From: Piscicola geometra
Lineage: Eukaryota; Annelida; Clitellata; Hirudinida; Piscicolidae
Assembly: GCA_943735955.1 (NCBI GenBank)
Contig: OX030960.1
Coordinates: 4,659,287 to 4,723,286, forward strand
Direction of reading: 5' to 3'
DNA: 64,000 nucleotides
Positions 26,701 through 36,938 of the stretch are shown piece by piece. The number at the start of each line of letters is the position of its first letter. The first letter of the stretch is position 1. A program made the position numbers and the translations under genes. The notes under the pieces were generated by a model, which was not told the DNA's origin, did no database searches, and saw only the letters and a program-made list of their open reading frames with translations.

Positions 26701-29561
26701 AAGGTGGCGTAGGTGCTGAAGCTAGACAAGATGGTTGGAAAGACGATTCAGGTGCTTATAAGAGGAGTATCGTGCATTCTGACGCGGTCACTGATTTGAA
26801 CGAAAACACAAATCATCGGTGTGGAAAAGTAGAGGTTGGAGTAAAGAGGGAGAGGTTAGATCGACGTATGGGAAATGGTCCGAAATGTGGGGAAGAAGAA
26901 AATAATTCAATTCAGAAGATTGAGAGGGTTGTTGTGAAAATTAAGAAGGAACTCGATCTTTCTGATCCTCCGTCATCCATCTATCCTTCCACCCATTGTC
27001 CTATCCTTTCTTCTAGTCCTGCAAATAATCCACAACTTGAAGACAATGGAAATGGGAAAAGACTAATGGAATTGAAACCTAAAGAAGAGCATGCATCTAA
27101 GGCGTTTCTTCACATCAAAAAGGAAGTTGAGCAAATCGACGATGAAGCTGTCGATCAACGACAAGAACCTCAAGGAATTTCCATGCAACTGCCGCAACAA
27201 CAAATGGAAAACCACGCACCACATGACAACGACCTTCAACAACCACACTCCACCTACGATCTTCTTTCTGGCACTTCAATGCCTACACTCCTACTACCTA
27301 CATCTGTCTGCACACCTGATGATTTACACCAAGCCACCCACCAAAACTCTTTTCACTCTCCTTATTTTAAAGAGTGCTACCAATGTTTTTTGGCTACGGA
27401 TCCAGAAAATCTGGCTTTTTGTCTAAGTCAACACGCCTGCTGCTCTCAGTGTATCTTCAAGCAAGTCAAGTCATGGCTGAGCACTGAAACGAAGGTTTCG
27501 TGGATTTTTTTAATATATACAAATTATTTACTAATATATATACTTTCTAAACAATTATTTCATTTAAGGTGATAATGATTATTAATATTTTTATTATAAT
27601 TTTTATTTTCGACCAGGAAGCGTTTGTCTGCCAGTACAAGGGATGTGCGAGTTTTTATCAACTAGGTAGTTGCCTTTTTAATTCAAGTTTATTTAATAAA
27701 AAATATTTTTCAATCAAACTCCATTAATGATATTATTATTTATTTTATTAAATCGATATTCCATGTCAGCCAAGCTCCACAACGTTCTGCCAAAATTGCT
27801 GATCGAAGCGATGGAAGAGAAGCTGGAGTTTGAATATAAAAGACGCACATCCCTGTTCTTGATGAAGGTCAATAACGATCTTCTTCCGGTGACGTCATTG
27901 AAGCTGGATAGGGATGACTACTGGCCGCATGTCAACCATTGGGATCTACTGCATCCTTCAGAGGTGAAGATTCTTTATTAGTGATGATGAAAATGCTAAT
28001 AATGATGATGCTTCAGAAATATATAAATCTTCTATTTCACTTCCAAATCCCTTTAAACCACCTTCAGATTACTGTTCATCCACCTACATCTTGCATCCAT
28101 GACACCCTCTTCCCTCCATACAATTTTCCAGGAGTTCCAGCTGAAAGAGCTCGCAAGTAGCAGCAAGGACCACTCCAGGATTCTTAAACTTTTCCATAAG
28201 AGTATGAAGAGACCAAGGGCGTGTGTGCTTTCCATCAAGAAACTCCTCAATCCCACGTTGTGGAAGTATTACCAGATGTGCGTGCAAGTTGAAGTGGAAA
28301 ATATCATTTGGAATGTTTATCTATTTCTAATAGTCTCTCAATTACCAACCAATACCCCTACACATTGCAACCAACCAGTCAACACCGCCACCACTACAAA
28401 CCTTCCCCAACCACGCACCCAACCAAGCAGGACAAGAGATATGAAGGAAAGGGCGAAAGAGAAGCAAGCGGACAGCCAGCACAACTACCAGCAGATCTAC
28501 CAGAACAATCCCGAACGAATGCTCTTCCATGGAATCAAGAAGGAAATGCTGGCGGTCGTCTGCAGCGAAAACATCGACTGGAGGAAGCTGGGCATTTCGC
28601 ACGGAGTGATCTTCGGACAAGGTGACTTTTCCGGCACTTAATTTAAATTTGAGTATTTTAATATAACATAATTGGAATAATATAATAATTTTATTTGAGG
28701 ATTATAAGAATAAAATTTAATAAATATTTATATTTTTTAGCTTCATTTCTTTAATTAATAAAATTTAATATATTCATTTATATTCACCCTTCTTGACACT
28801 GGTACTACACTGCAGGCACGTACTTCGCCACCGATGCCTCATACGCCCATCAGTTCACCGACAAACCAAAAAGACCGCCAAAAAGACGCCATGACGTCAT
28901 CAAAGGCGATCTTGATGATGATTTTGATTTCTTGAACTTTGACATAAAACCGGATTATAGTGGACTACTGGACGTCGAAAAGGTTGAGGGCGAAGAGAGT
29001 GTGGTGAAGAAAGAATTAGAAGAGGTGAAGAAGTTGAATGTTGAGGATGGTGTTGATCTCATCAAGCAGATAAATCCTTCAGTAGTAGTAGGAGGAACAA
29101 CAACGGGAGTATCCAAAGGCAATAGTGATGCTTGTGATGATGAAAAAAATATCTCTAGCACCTCAACAACTAGCAATACAACTACTACAATCATCAACGA
29201 TTTTCCTACCACAAAAGCCCGTGAAGAAGAAGCCAAGCATACACAAACAGACAAGCACATACACAGGATGATACTGACAAGGGTTTACGTGGGCAGGTAC
29301 ACACAGGGCAGAAGGTCCTACCGCAGGCCACCACCCATTGATGCCAGCAAGCCAGCATCTGCCTGCTACGACAGCTGCGTCAACTACGTCAAGAAGCCCA
29401 CCCTCTTCGTCATCTCCGACGTCAACCAGTACTACCCCGAGTACGTCATCGAGTACACCAACGACAAGCTCCAAGATGCGCCTTTTCCTGCCACCGCTGC
29501 CAGGGGTGCTGAAGCTCTTTTTGGCGAGAGTTCTGACCGACTCAAAGATTCATTTTGGTGA
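23720..29561 (+). CDS. RING-like plus PARP-type mono-ADP-ribosyltransferase (PARP12/TIPARP-like), 1671 aa
   Basis: Exons 23720-23729, 23815-27494, 27617-27665, 27770-27963, 28132-28277, 28431-28621 and 28816-29561 join in frame with GT/AG sites. Residues 1-1190 are disordered: Q-rich, then Thr/Asn-Ser-Ile repeats, with five psi-K-x-E SUMO consensus sites. Residues 1191-1240 form a Cys/His cluster C-x2-C-x11-C-x3-H-x2-C-x2-C-x18-C-x4-C, resembling a RING of RBR RING1 type. The C-terminal ART domain (about 1360-1645) has MLFHG (His1393), GTYFATDASYAH (Tyr1426), VGRYTQG, RPPPID, CYDSCV and YPEYVIEY. The triad is H-Y-I, which in this family means mono-, not poly-, ADP-ribosylation. An insertion of about 130 residues splits the ART fold at 1439-1573. 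The CCCH or WWE domains usual in PARP12/TIPARP were not seen. The start is the ATG in a 10-base coding exon behind a good acceptor. A possible AATAAA is at 29710. Confidence 0.9.
25610..25830 (+). repeat. In-frame tandem repeat in the ADP-ribosyltransferase gene
   Basis: Degenerate ACT/AAT triplet repeat with longer units (ACTACTACAAATACTAGTAT, then CATTTCTAATACAAAT). It codes for repeats such as ITTTTNTSIISNTNTS. The antisense strand is also open here because the triplets lack stop codons in that frame. Confidence 0.8.
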
Positions 29562-29709
29562 TTTGTGATAAAAATAAGTTTTTTAATAATTTATTTTATA
29601 ATCTTATATTATGAAATCAATCACGTGATGCCTTTATTTACACATACAGTCAGAATCTTTAATTGATATTCTTGCATTAAACAAACCATTTTTCTTTCAC
29701 TTTGTACAG

Positions 29710-29715
29710 AATAAA
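29710..29715 (+). terminator. Candidate polyadenylation signal
   Basis: AATAAA about 150 bases after the ADP-ribosyltransferase stop codon and before the inverted-end element. Confidence 0.5.
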
Positions 29716-29767
29716 ATTTGTTTTGACACTTAGACGTGAAAGGACAATGTATTTAATGAATATTTCT

Positions 29768-31010
29768 GTAACTCTTCTGTAAGGCGAGTCAGCGTAAGAA
29801 ACCTAACTCAAGAGAAAGACTGATTAAGTGAAGAATCAAATAAGATGAGAAGATAATTTCACACGAGGAAACACGAGACGGCCAAACGAAGCTAACCGAT
29901 GCCCCAGAAGGTCAGTTATTCCAAGCTGACATGCTCACAATGTTTCCTCTTAAGAATGTATTGTCCCTGTCGATTCAATCGAAGCATTATAAACTGTCGT
30001 TTCTTCGTTAGTAATAAAAACCTACAAAAAATCACAAAAAGAATTGGTAATAGAGGTAAAAAAAATGATGCAGCTGAAGAGGTAAATAAAGAATCAGAAA
30101 ATGATGTAAATAAAAAAAAAAGTTAATGAAGAATCATTAAATGAGGTTAATAATGAAGACCCCCAAAAGACTAGAAAAGGAATTTATAATAACCAAGTTT
30201 GATGGGACAGAGGGGTAGGAAGCAAGTAGATAAATTCCTCTCCTTTCCCTGATGCTCTTTAGAACAGTCGTGAAAACTCCCGACTCAGTCGTGTTCTACT
30301 TGACAGGCGTAGAGAAAGAAGAAACAAGGACAGGTATGAAAGGAATTTACTCTGACGTGGTTCCCGGAGCTAATAATATACATGTGCCTGATTCTGCGCA
30401 CATCATCATAATCATCAGGAAGGCATTGACCAAGGATTCTGATGAGTTTAAGCGTTTCTTTGTTGAGGTTCTTGTGGTTAAAAGCAGATTAGCGAGATCC
30501 TGACCTGACTTGGAAGGCCAGTCTATTCAGTGCCACACTACTTAGACGCACTCCGATGGGTGGCTTGCATGCAACACAACGGTTCGAGAGTGCTTCTGAA
30601 CAAATGCGAGTTAATGCATCAGTCCTGATGGACGTAATTAATACAAACCGGAACCTAAAGCCATTAATTCTAATTCAAAAATTATATCTTCAGGCGGCAA
30701 AACCTTAGTGTAATCTATGGCCATGGTGTCGATTTTGGAACGATGAGGTCTTTGCATACCTTCAGATTCAACCGATGCGGTGTTCACTGATCGGGATTGT
30801 ATGTCCGATTAGAATGGCTGGACGTATAGCGCATCGTATAGGGTATACGGTATAGTTTAGTTTAGCCGTCCTGTGCTTCCTAGTGTGAAATTAGCTTGAA
30901 TTAGAATCTTCTCTCTTAGTTTAAACTCTGCCTCTCTTATTCAGTCCTAATCTTAAGTTAGGTTTCTTATGCTGCCTCGTCTCAATAAAATCGACCGCCC
31001 CAAGAGTTAC
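29768..31010. mobile_element. Candidate DNA transposon remnant with ~115-bp imperfect inverted ends
   Basis: The first about 115 bp (29768-29885) match the reverse complement of the last about 150 bp (30860-31010). Shared runs include GTAACTCTT at the tips, TAAGAAACCTAACT and TAATTTCACAC. Several GC-richer stretches and short open frames lie inside (29899-30126, 30252-30503), but none matches a transposase I recognise. No clear target-site duplication was found. It lies between the 3' ends of two convergent genes. Confidence 0.6.
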
Positions 31011-31138
31011 AACAATATTATAAGAAATTGCTCTAAAAAATCACATTTAATAATATTAAAATAAAAATGAAACAAATAAAGTAAAACAACATTTTGATAT
31101 TAATAGTTATATAAATACTTTTTAAATTGAATTAATCG

Positions 31139-33079
31139 TTATCGATTGCCCAGGAGTGGTTTGATCTTGGTGTTTCTTGAGAGACCCAACCTCAGGCATG
31201 GAGACTTGTTCAGAAGGCCTAATCGTAAAAATAATAATATTCATTATAATAATTAATTATATTAATCACAATAATAAATAATATTAATCACAATAATTAA
31301 TAATATTAATCATAATAATAAATAATAATTTATTTATCAATGAATTAAAAGAGTGTGATTTTACTTGAAGGAGAGCTTTTGGGAATGACAGGTGATGCTG
31401 ATGATGATAATGGTTTCTTGGTTAGACCACCAGCTCTTCCTCCTCCTCCTCCTCCTTTTGGTGGTTCTAACTTCTTGGCGTTGTTGTTGGTGCTACTACT
31501 GATGACTTTTTTGACAACAGTACTGCTGCTTGTTTTGTTATTGCTGTTTTTGCCAGTACTATTTGACTTTTTAAATTCAATCTTTGATGATTTCGCATCT
31601 TTTGGCTCTTCTTTCTTTGCTTTTTTAGATCTGGAGCGTTCTTCATCTTTTTCATCATATTCATCATCATCATCATCGTCTTCTTCGAATTCAACATCTT
31701 CGTCGTAGTCGTCATCATCATCATCCATATCTAATGAGAATAATAAAAACAATAATAATAATAAATGTATAAACAAGTAAATACATAAAAAGTCACGCAC
31801 TAGCGTAGGATCTCTTCTTGGCACTGTTCCTACCTGCCTTTGTAGCGCTTCCTTCACCTTCTGTCACAGCATCCTTCAACTTGCCTCCATTGCCCGTATT
31901 AACTTTGACACTACTATCAGTAGTATTCTTTTTATTATTTGTATTAGAAATTGTGTTTTTAGTATTATTATCATGACTTTTATTAACAATATTAGTAGTA
32001 TTAGTATTTTTAGTTCTCTTATTAACAATATCATTATTATTATTATTATCTTGGCCAAGACATGTTTTCAAAGCAGTATCATTAACAGCATTATCACCAT
32101 TTACTTTAGCATTAGTTTTATCTTCAATTTTATCAATGTCGCTAACCTTTTCAACTAAATCACACTCTGTTATGCTTTTTAAACTATCATTGTCTTTGTG
32201 CAGGATATCACCTTCAGGTTTTTCTTTATCTTTTTCATCAGCATCAGCATCATCAGTGGAATTATCTATTATTTCAGATTGGTTAACTGGTTGTTTCAAA
32301 ATACCAACAATATGCTTTTCGCCTTCATCACTTTTGGTATGATTAGTGTTAAGGACAGTGTTACCATTGATTAGCTTTTTCCTGCTTGTAGAACTATTAT
32401 TTTCTTTTTTGTGAACATTATCAAACGTCACATACTTTGTTTCTTGAAAAAATATTTAGTTAGGAATAGATCATTTATGTATTTTCATAATTAAATATGT
32501 TGAAAGTTAATTTTGAAGACTTATTGTACAATACCAGATCGTTTAGACAGCTCAATTGCCACGTTGGTGTTTCTATCTAAAACCTTGTCAGCTACAGACA
32601 ACCTTTAAAATCATTAGTTATTTGTAGTGAATAAATATTGAATATATTATAATTGATTTATATAATCATTAAAGATAATCAACAGTTTGAACCTCTCTTT
32701 GTTTTTAGTGCTATCAAGCTTTGAAGAATTAGTTGATGAAGATGGTGATGAAACAGTGGATGATGTTTTTGATAATTTATTTTTGGTTGAAGGTTTAAAA
32801 TCTGGAGAGGTGAAAAAGGCATGTGTTAATAAAATATTGTAGCAAAATTTGAAAGAGGAACAGATTAAGAAATAAAATTAGAAAGATTATATATTTTACC
32901 CTCATCTTTTTCTTCATAATCGTCAAAGCCTTTGTAAGATATTTCTTTTTTTGGCCTAGAATTTAAACGTTTATAATTGTATTTTAAAATTATCTAATTA
33001 TTTAATTTGATCATAAATATTGTAGTTTTTAACATTTACACTATTAAATTCATTACCTGACAGAACGCTTTTCAGACAT
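31139..33079 (-). CDS. RAD51AP1: RAD51-associated protein 1 (RAD51AP1) orthologue, 447 aa
   Basis: Seven exons: 33079-33057, 32955-32900, 32801-32693, 32602-32535, 32442-31801, 31730-31365 and 31218-31139. All phases join and the frame ends in TAA. RAD51AP1 binds DNA and RAD51 and stimulates strand invasion in homologous recombination. Supporting matches to the vertebrate family are the N-terminus MSEKRSVRPKKEISYKGFDD, the ADKVLDRNTNVAIELSKRS block (family: DDKLYQRDLEVALALS), and the C-terminal RAD51-binding motif CLRLGLSRNTKIKPL. The middle is long, N/K/D-rich and disordered, with an acidic stretch at the start of exon 6. The spot where vertebrates have the WVPP (DMC1-binding) motif reads KKLEPPKGGGGGG. 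The protein is longer than the human one (about 335-350 aa) because of low-complexity expansion. It shares its upstream region with the mutase gene. Confidence 0.87.
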
Positions 33080-33607
33080 TTCCCCCTCGAAACTGTAAGT
33101 TTATAAATTCTCTTTTTGAATTTTTCCACCAGTAAACGTAGCGCTTAGTTTCCTATTTAGAAAAATTTATTAAGCTTCAAAATCTATTTTCAGATTAAAA
33201 TAAAAATCTTTAAAAAAAACTTAATTAAAAAAAATCTTTTCATGACTTTACCACTTGAGGTTACAGGGTCATCTATCGGTCAGGGTCTTTGAGGAAATAT
33301 TGTCTTTTTAACGGTTAGTTTATTTTCTAGTTTGAATTTTACTAATATTTATAATGGATCTAGATTGTGAAACCTTCTTAGCAAATGAAACATTTCATCT
33401 TGAAACTCGATTCGGTCATTTCAATACTGTCTGTATCATGTGAACCTTTATTGTATAAAGTTTATACAATTAAAAAATTATATTTAATTTTTAATTATTT
33501 AAAATTACAAAAAAAATTATATTCAAAGACTTTCTATTTTTTATTAGCATTAAATAAAATCCATAACAAATTACAATTTAATTATTAAATAAACTCTGAA
33601 GAAAGAT
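33080..33607. promoter_or_regulatory. Divergent intergenic region (candidate bidirectional promoter)
   Basis: 528 bp separate the start codons of the RAD51AP1 orthologue (minus) and phosphoglycerate mutase (plus). A splice acceptor CTTACAG just before the RAD51AP1 start (TTTCGAGGGGGAAATG) suggests a short 5' UTR intron. No clear TATA box or CpG island was seen. Confidence 0.5.
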
Positions 33608-34458
33608 ATGGCTCAGTACAAGATAGTGATGGTGAGACATGGTGAAAGTACATGGAATGCTGAGAACAGGTTTTGTGGCTGGGTGGATGCTGATTTGGCT
33701 GCCACTGGTATGGAAGAAGCCAAGAAGGCCGGAGAGGTGAAAATATAAACTAACATATTTTAAAAGAAATAAACATTATTTCTTATTTGAAATATAAAGA
33801 ATTTTTATACTTTGTTACAACAGCGCTTGAAAGAAAAAGGTTACACGTTTGATGTGGCCTTCACTAGTGTCTTGAAGAGAGCCATAAAGACGCTGTACCA
33901 TGTGCAAGATGTCCTTGACCTCTACTGGATCCCTGTGCACAAGCACTGGAGGCTGAACGAGAGGATGTATGGAGCTCTGCAGGGTGGGTAGTGGGACTGT
34001 GGTCCCTTCATAGGAATAAATATATTTTTTCATCTTAAATTTAGAAAACTTTTATACAAGTTAATTTCTTCATCAAACATTTTTTAAACTTTAAAAAATG
34101 CATTTTATAATTGCTTATCAGACTTTGTAGTAATGATATAATTGCTCATACAGGACTCAACAAGTCTGAAACTGCTGCCAAACATGGGGATGAACAGGTG
34201 GGAGGAGGGTGGTTTTGGTGAAGAAAAGAATAATTGGAAATACATTTTTTATTACTTTGAAAAGTTAATTTACAAATTTTAATTTTAATCAATGATAAAA
34301 TGCTGAGGCTGCTTTAACACAAAGGTGAAGATTTGGAGGCGTTCTTATGACACACCTCCTCCTGCCATTGACACCGGCAATGAGTACTGGCCTGGCAATG
34401 ACCTCAAATACAAGGTGAAAAGGGACTATTTTATTATTATTATTAGTAGTAGTAGTAC

Positions 34459-34526
<68 letters not shown>

Positions 34527-34527
34527 A

Positions 34528-34584
<57 letters not shown>

Positions 34585-36000
34585 CAATAGTAGTAATGCT
34601 GGAATATGTTACAGTAGTAGTGTAGAAGCAACGTTATAATTTTTCCTCTTAATTTGTTTTCTCATTACTATCATATCTTCACTCAATTCTTCTATCACTA
34701 TCATCATTATAATTTCATCATCATCATGCCACCATCATCATGCCACCATCATCATGCCACCATCATCATGTCATCATCATCATCATCACCAACCCACCCC
34801 CCCTACAGCACCTGGACAAGAAGCACCTCCCGAAGGCAGAGTGCCTCAAGGACACCGTGGACAGGGTGCTGCCCTATTGGCATGACGTCATCGTTCCCCA
34901 TATCAAGGTTTAAGCTAATTATAATTGTTGCTGTATTGTATTGCTTTAACTTCATTTGATTCTATGATGTCCATTATGTGTTTGTGTCCAGTGATTGTTT
35001 GAGTTTTTTTTTGGGTTTATGTCTAATTAAAAAAATTGTTTCACCACCATCTATACACCTCTCACATCGTATGATTATATTTTAATAACCACTCGTTAAC
35101 CGAATCGCTCACCCAGTCTGATCATACCTATATTTTCACGCCACCACATCCATCTATTTACACCATCACCATCATCATTTTCACCACCACCACCACCATT
35201 ATCATCTTCACCATCAAAACGACGATGGCGCTCACTGCAGCAAGGACAAAAGGTCATTATAGCGGCGCACGGCAACAGTCTCAGAGCCCTTGTGAAGTAC
35301 CTCGACGATATGAATGACGCCGACATCATGGCGCTGAACATTCCTACAGGTGGCTGTGAGATGTGTGGTGGTGGTGTGGTGGTGTTTTGGTAATGTGGTG
35401 TGTTATGGTGTGGAATGGTGTTATGGGAGTGGTTATGAGATGTGTGGTGGTGGTGTGGTTATGTGGTGTGGAATGGTGTTATGGTAGTGGTTATAAGGTA
35501 TGGTGTTGTGGTTATGTGGTGTGGTATGGTGTTGTGGTTATGGGGTGTGATATGGTGTTGTGGTTATGTGGTGTGGAATGGAGTTATGGTAGTGGTTATG
35601 AGATGTGGTGGTTATAAGGTATGGTGTTGTGGTAGTGGTTATGAGATGGTGTTGTCATATGGGGTTATGTGATGTAGGTTCGATTTGGTCTGTTGTTGTG
35701 TGGTGGTGTAGTGATGATGATGGGGAGTTAAAAAGGCTTCAGGAAGTAATTTTTTTAATGCTAGTCATTTCTACGGCGCTATCAAGTGAATAAACATCCT
35801 CAATTACCCGTAATCATCACTCACAACCTCCATCCATCACTCACAACCTCCATCCACCACTCAACCTCCATCCATCAGGCATCCCGCTGGTCTATGAATT
35901 AGACGCTGATCTTCGTCCCATCAAACACTACTACCTTGCCTCCGAACAGGAAGTTGATGCTGCGATCAACAAGGTGGCCAATCAGGGCAAAGCTAAATAG
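33608..36000 (+). CDS. PGAM: 2,3-bisphosphoglycerate-dependent phosphoglycerate mutase, 250 aa
   Basis: Exons 33608-33736, 33824-33983, 34154-34197, 34325-34414, 34809-34907, 35241-35349 and 35879-36000 give 753 bp ending in TAG, close to the 254 residues of animal PGAM1/2. It is a cytosolic glycolytic enzyme interconverting 3- and 2-phosphoglycerate via a phosphohistidine. The histidine-phosphatase motif [10 protein letters not shown] carries the catalytic His11. [48 protein letters not shown] and the second histidine [12 protein letters not shown] are all present, so the enzyme should be active. The introns are rich in microsatellites. AATAAA motifs at 36477 and 36482 may serve as the polyadenylation signal. 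Confidence 0.97.
34444..34598 (+). repeat. (AGT)n microsatellite in PGAM intron 4
   Basis: About 150 bp of AGT/GTA triplets with rare AAT and ACT interruptions. It starts 30 bp after the exon 4 donor. Confidence 0.95.
34711..34793 (+). repeat. CATCATC/CCACCAT minisatellite in PGAM intron 4
   Basis: Tandem copies of ATGCCACCATCATC grading into (CAT)n, ending 15 bp before the exon 5 acceptor. Confidence 0.85.
35350..35690 (+). repeat. GT-rich minisatellite in PGAM intron 6
   Basis: Degenerate tandem repeats of TGGTTATGTGGTGTGGAATG-type units begin right after the exon 6 donor. The stretch is strongly G/T-skewed and pyrimidine-free apart from T over long runs; open frames across it are artefacts. 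Confidence 0.88.
35813..35878 (+). repeat. Short tandem repeat at the PGAM exon 7 acceptor
   Basis: Three copies of a roughly 20-bp unit (ATCACTCACAACCTCCATCC) running into the CATCAG acceptor. It provides the pyrimidine-rich tract. Confidence 0.8.
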
Positions 36001-36476
36001 GTCAACCAATCAACGATGCCACGTAATCTACCACTCGATTATGGGATATATTTAGTGGAGAAACTTTTTTCCGAATAATAATGCTTGCAATTCTTGCAGT
36101 GTTAGCTTTTGATTGTTCATAATTTTTATATGTAAGCATTTTAACTTATTTTTACGCTTCTGCTGTTTGATTAAAATATATTTTGGACGTGCCTTTTAGA
36201 ATAATAATTTTACTTAACGATTTTTTTCAATGTAATTCTAACAAAGGTTCAGAAAATCATGGGCTTCTATATGGCTGTTTGCAGTTGCGAAAAATCTTTG
36301 CACTAGTTTGAAAATAAAAAATGCAATGGTTTTGATATACGAATTACCGGTTGTATAAGCCATTTAAAAAAAAATTAACTTGTCCATAAAAAATAACTTA
36401 TTACTCGACAGCGTCATTTCACGCTGTCTAAGCCAGATTAAGAGGATGGTGGATACTTAATGTGGAAAAGTGTGTT

Positions 36477-36487
36477 AATAAAATAAA
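36477..36487 (+). terminator. Candidate PGAM polyadenylation signals
   Basis: Overlapping AATAAA motifs at 36477 and 36482, 480 bases after the stop. The opposing CCN gene has candidate minus-strand AATAAA motifs at 36639-36651, so the two genes' 3' ends lie close together. Confidence 0.5.
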
Positions 36488-36938
36488 GGTGTTTTTTCAT
36501 GAACATTATTTTAATATTTTCTACCTTAATTGTCCAATGATATATTAATTATTATTCTGTTTTCTATCTAAGAAGATTAGTTTTAAAGCAAGCTGTCATT
36601 CGTAACATAACAAAGGTGCATTTTGAATTAACAATAATTTTATTATTTATTTGTAACTAAACCACTGTGACTATAAAATAATATATTTACTAACATAAGG
36701 GAACGGGACACTGTCCCATTAAGTCAAACACTTCAACATTTTAAATATGACTGCAAAATGAAGAAAAAAAATTTAACCTAAAAAAATATGTTATTGTGTT
36801 GAGGCTGTATCAACTGAAAGATTAACAATTGAATGGAATAATCATTTGGTAAAGTGTTCATTACGCTTGCGATAAGCAGACGTTGCGACATTTACTCGAA
36901 GGTTAAGATGCTGTGAAGAATGATCCTCTGGTAGACTG
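36488..36938. other. Convergent intergenic region
   Basis: About 450 bp between the PGAM polyadenylation signal and the CCN stop codon. It presumably holds the CCN 3' UTR; nothing else was recognised. Confidence 0.5.

Noticed and set aside
28278..28430. Reading straight through from exon 5 to exon 6 of the ADP-ribosyltransferase as one exon
   Set aside because: The open frame passes through non-conserved sequence. The GT at 28278 and AG at 28430 restore a continuous family-like sequence (WKYYQMTRDMKERA).
30430..30460. Hammerhead-like CTGATGAG
   Set aside because: The required GAAA core and matching stems are absent.
30252..30503. 83-codon open frame inside the inverted-end element
   Set aside because: No domain or start context recognised; kept only as part of the element description.
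34654..34959. Open frame reading through PGAM exon 5 in another phase
   Set aside because: It is an out-of-frame shadow; the real exon (34809-34907) encodes [15 protein letters not shown] in the PGAM frame.
35363..35793. Overlapping open frames after PGAM exon 6
   Set aside because: They lie in a G/T-only minisatellite inside an intron; the products are W/V/G/M/C repeats.
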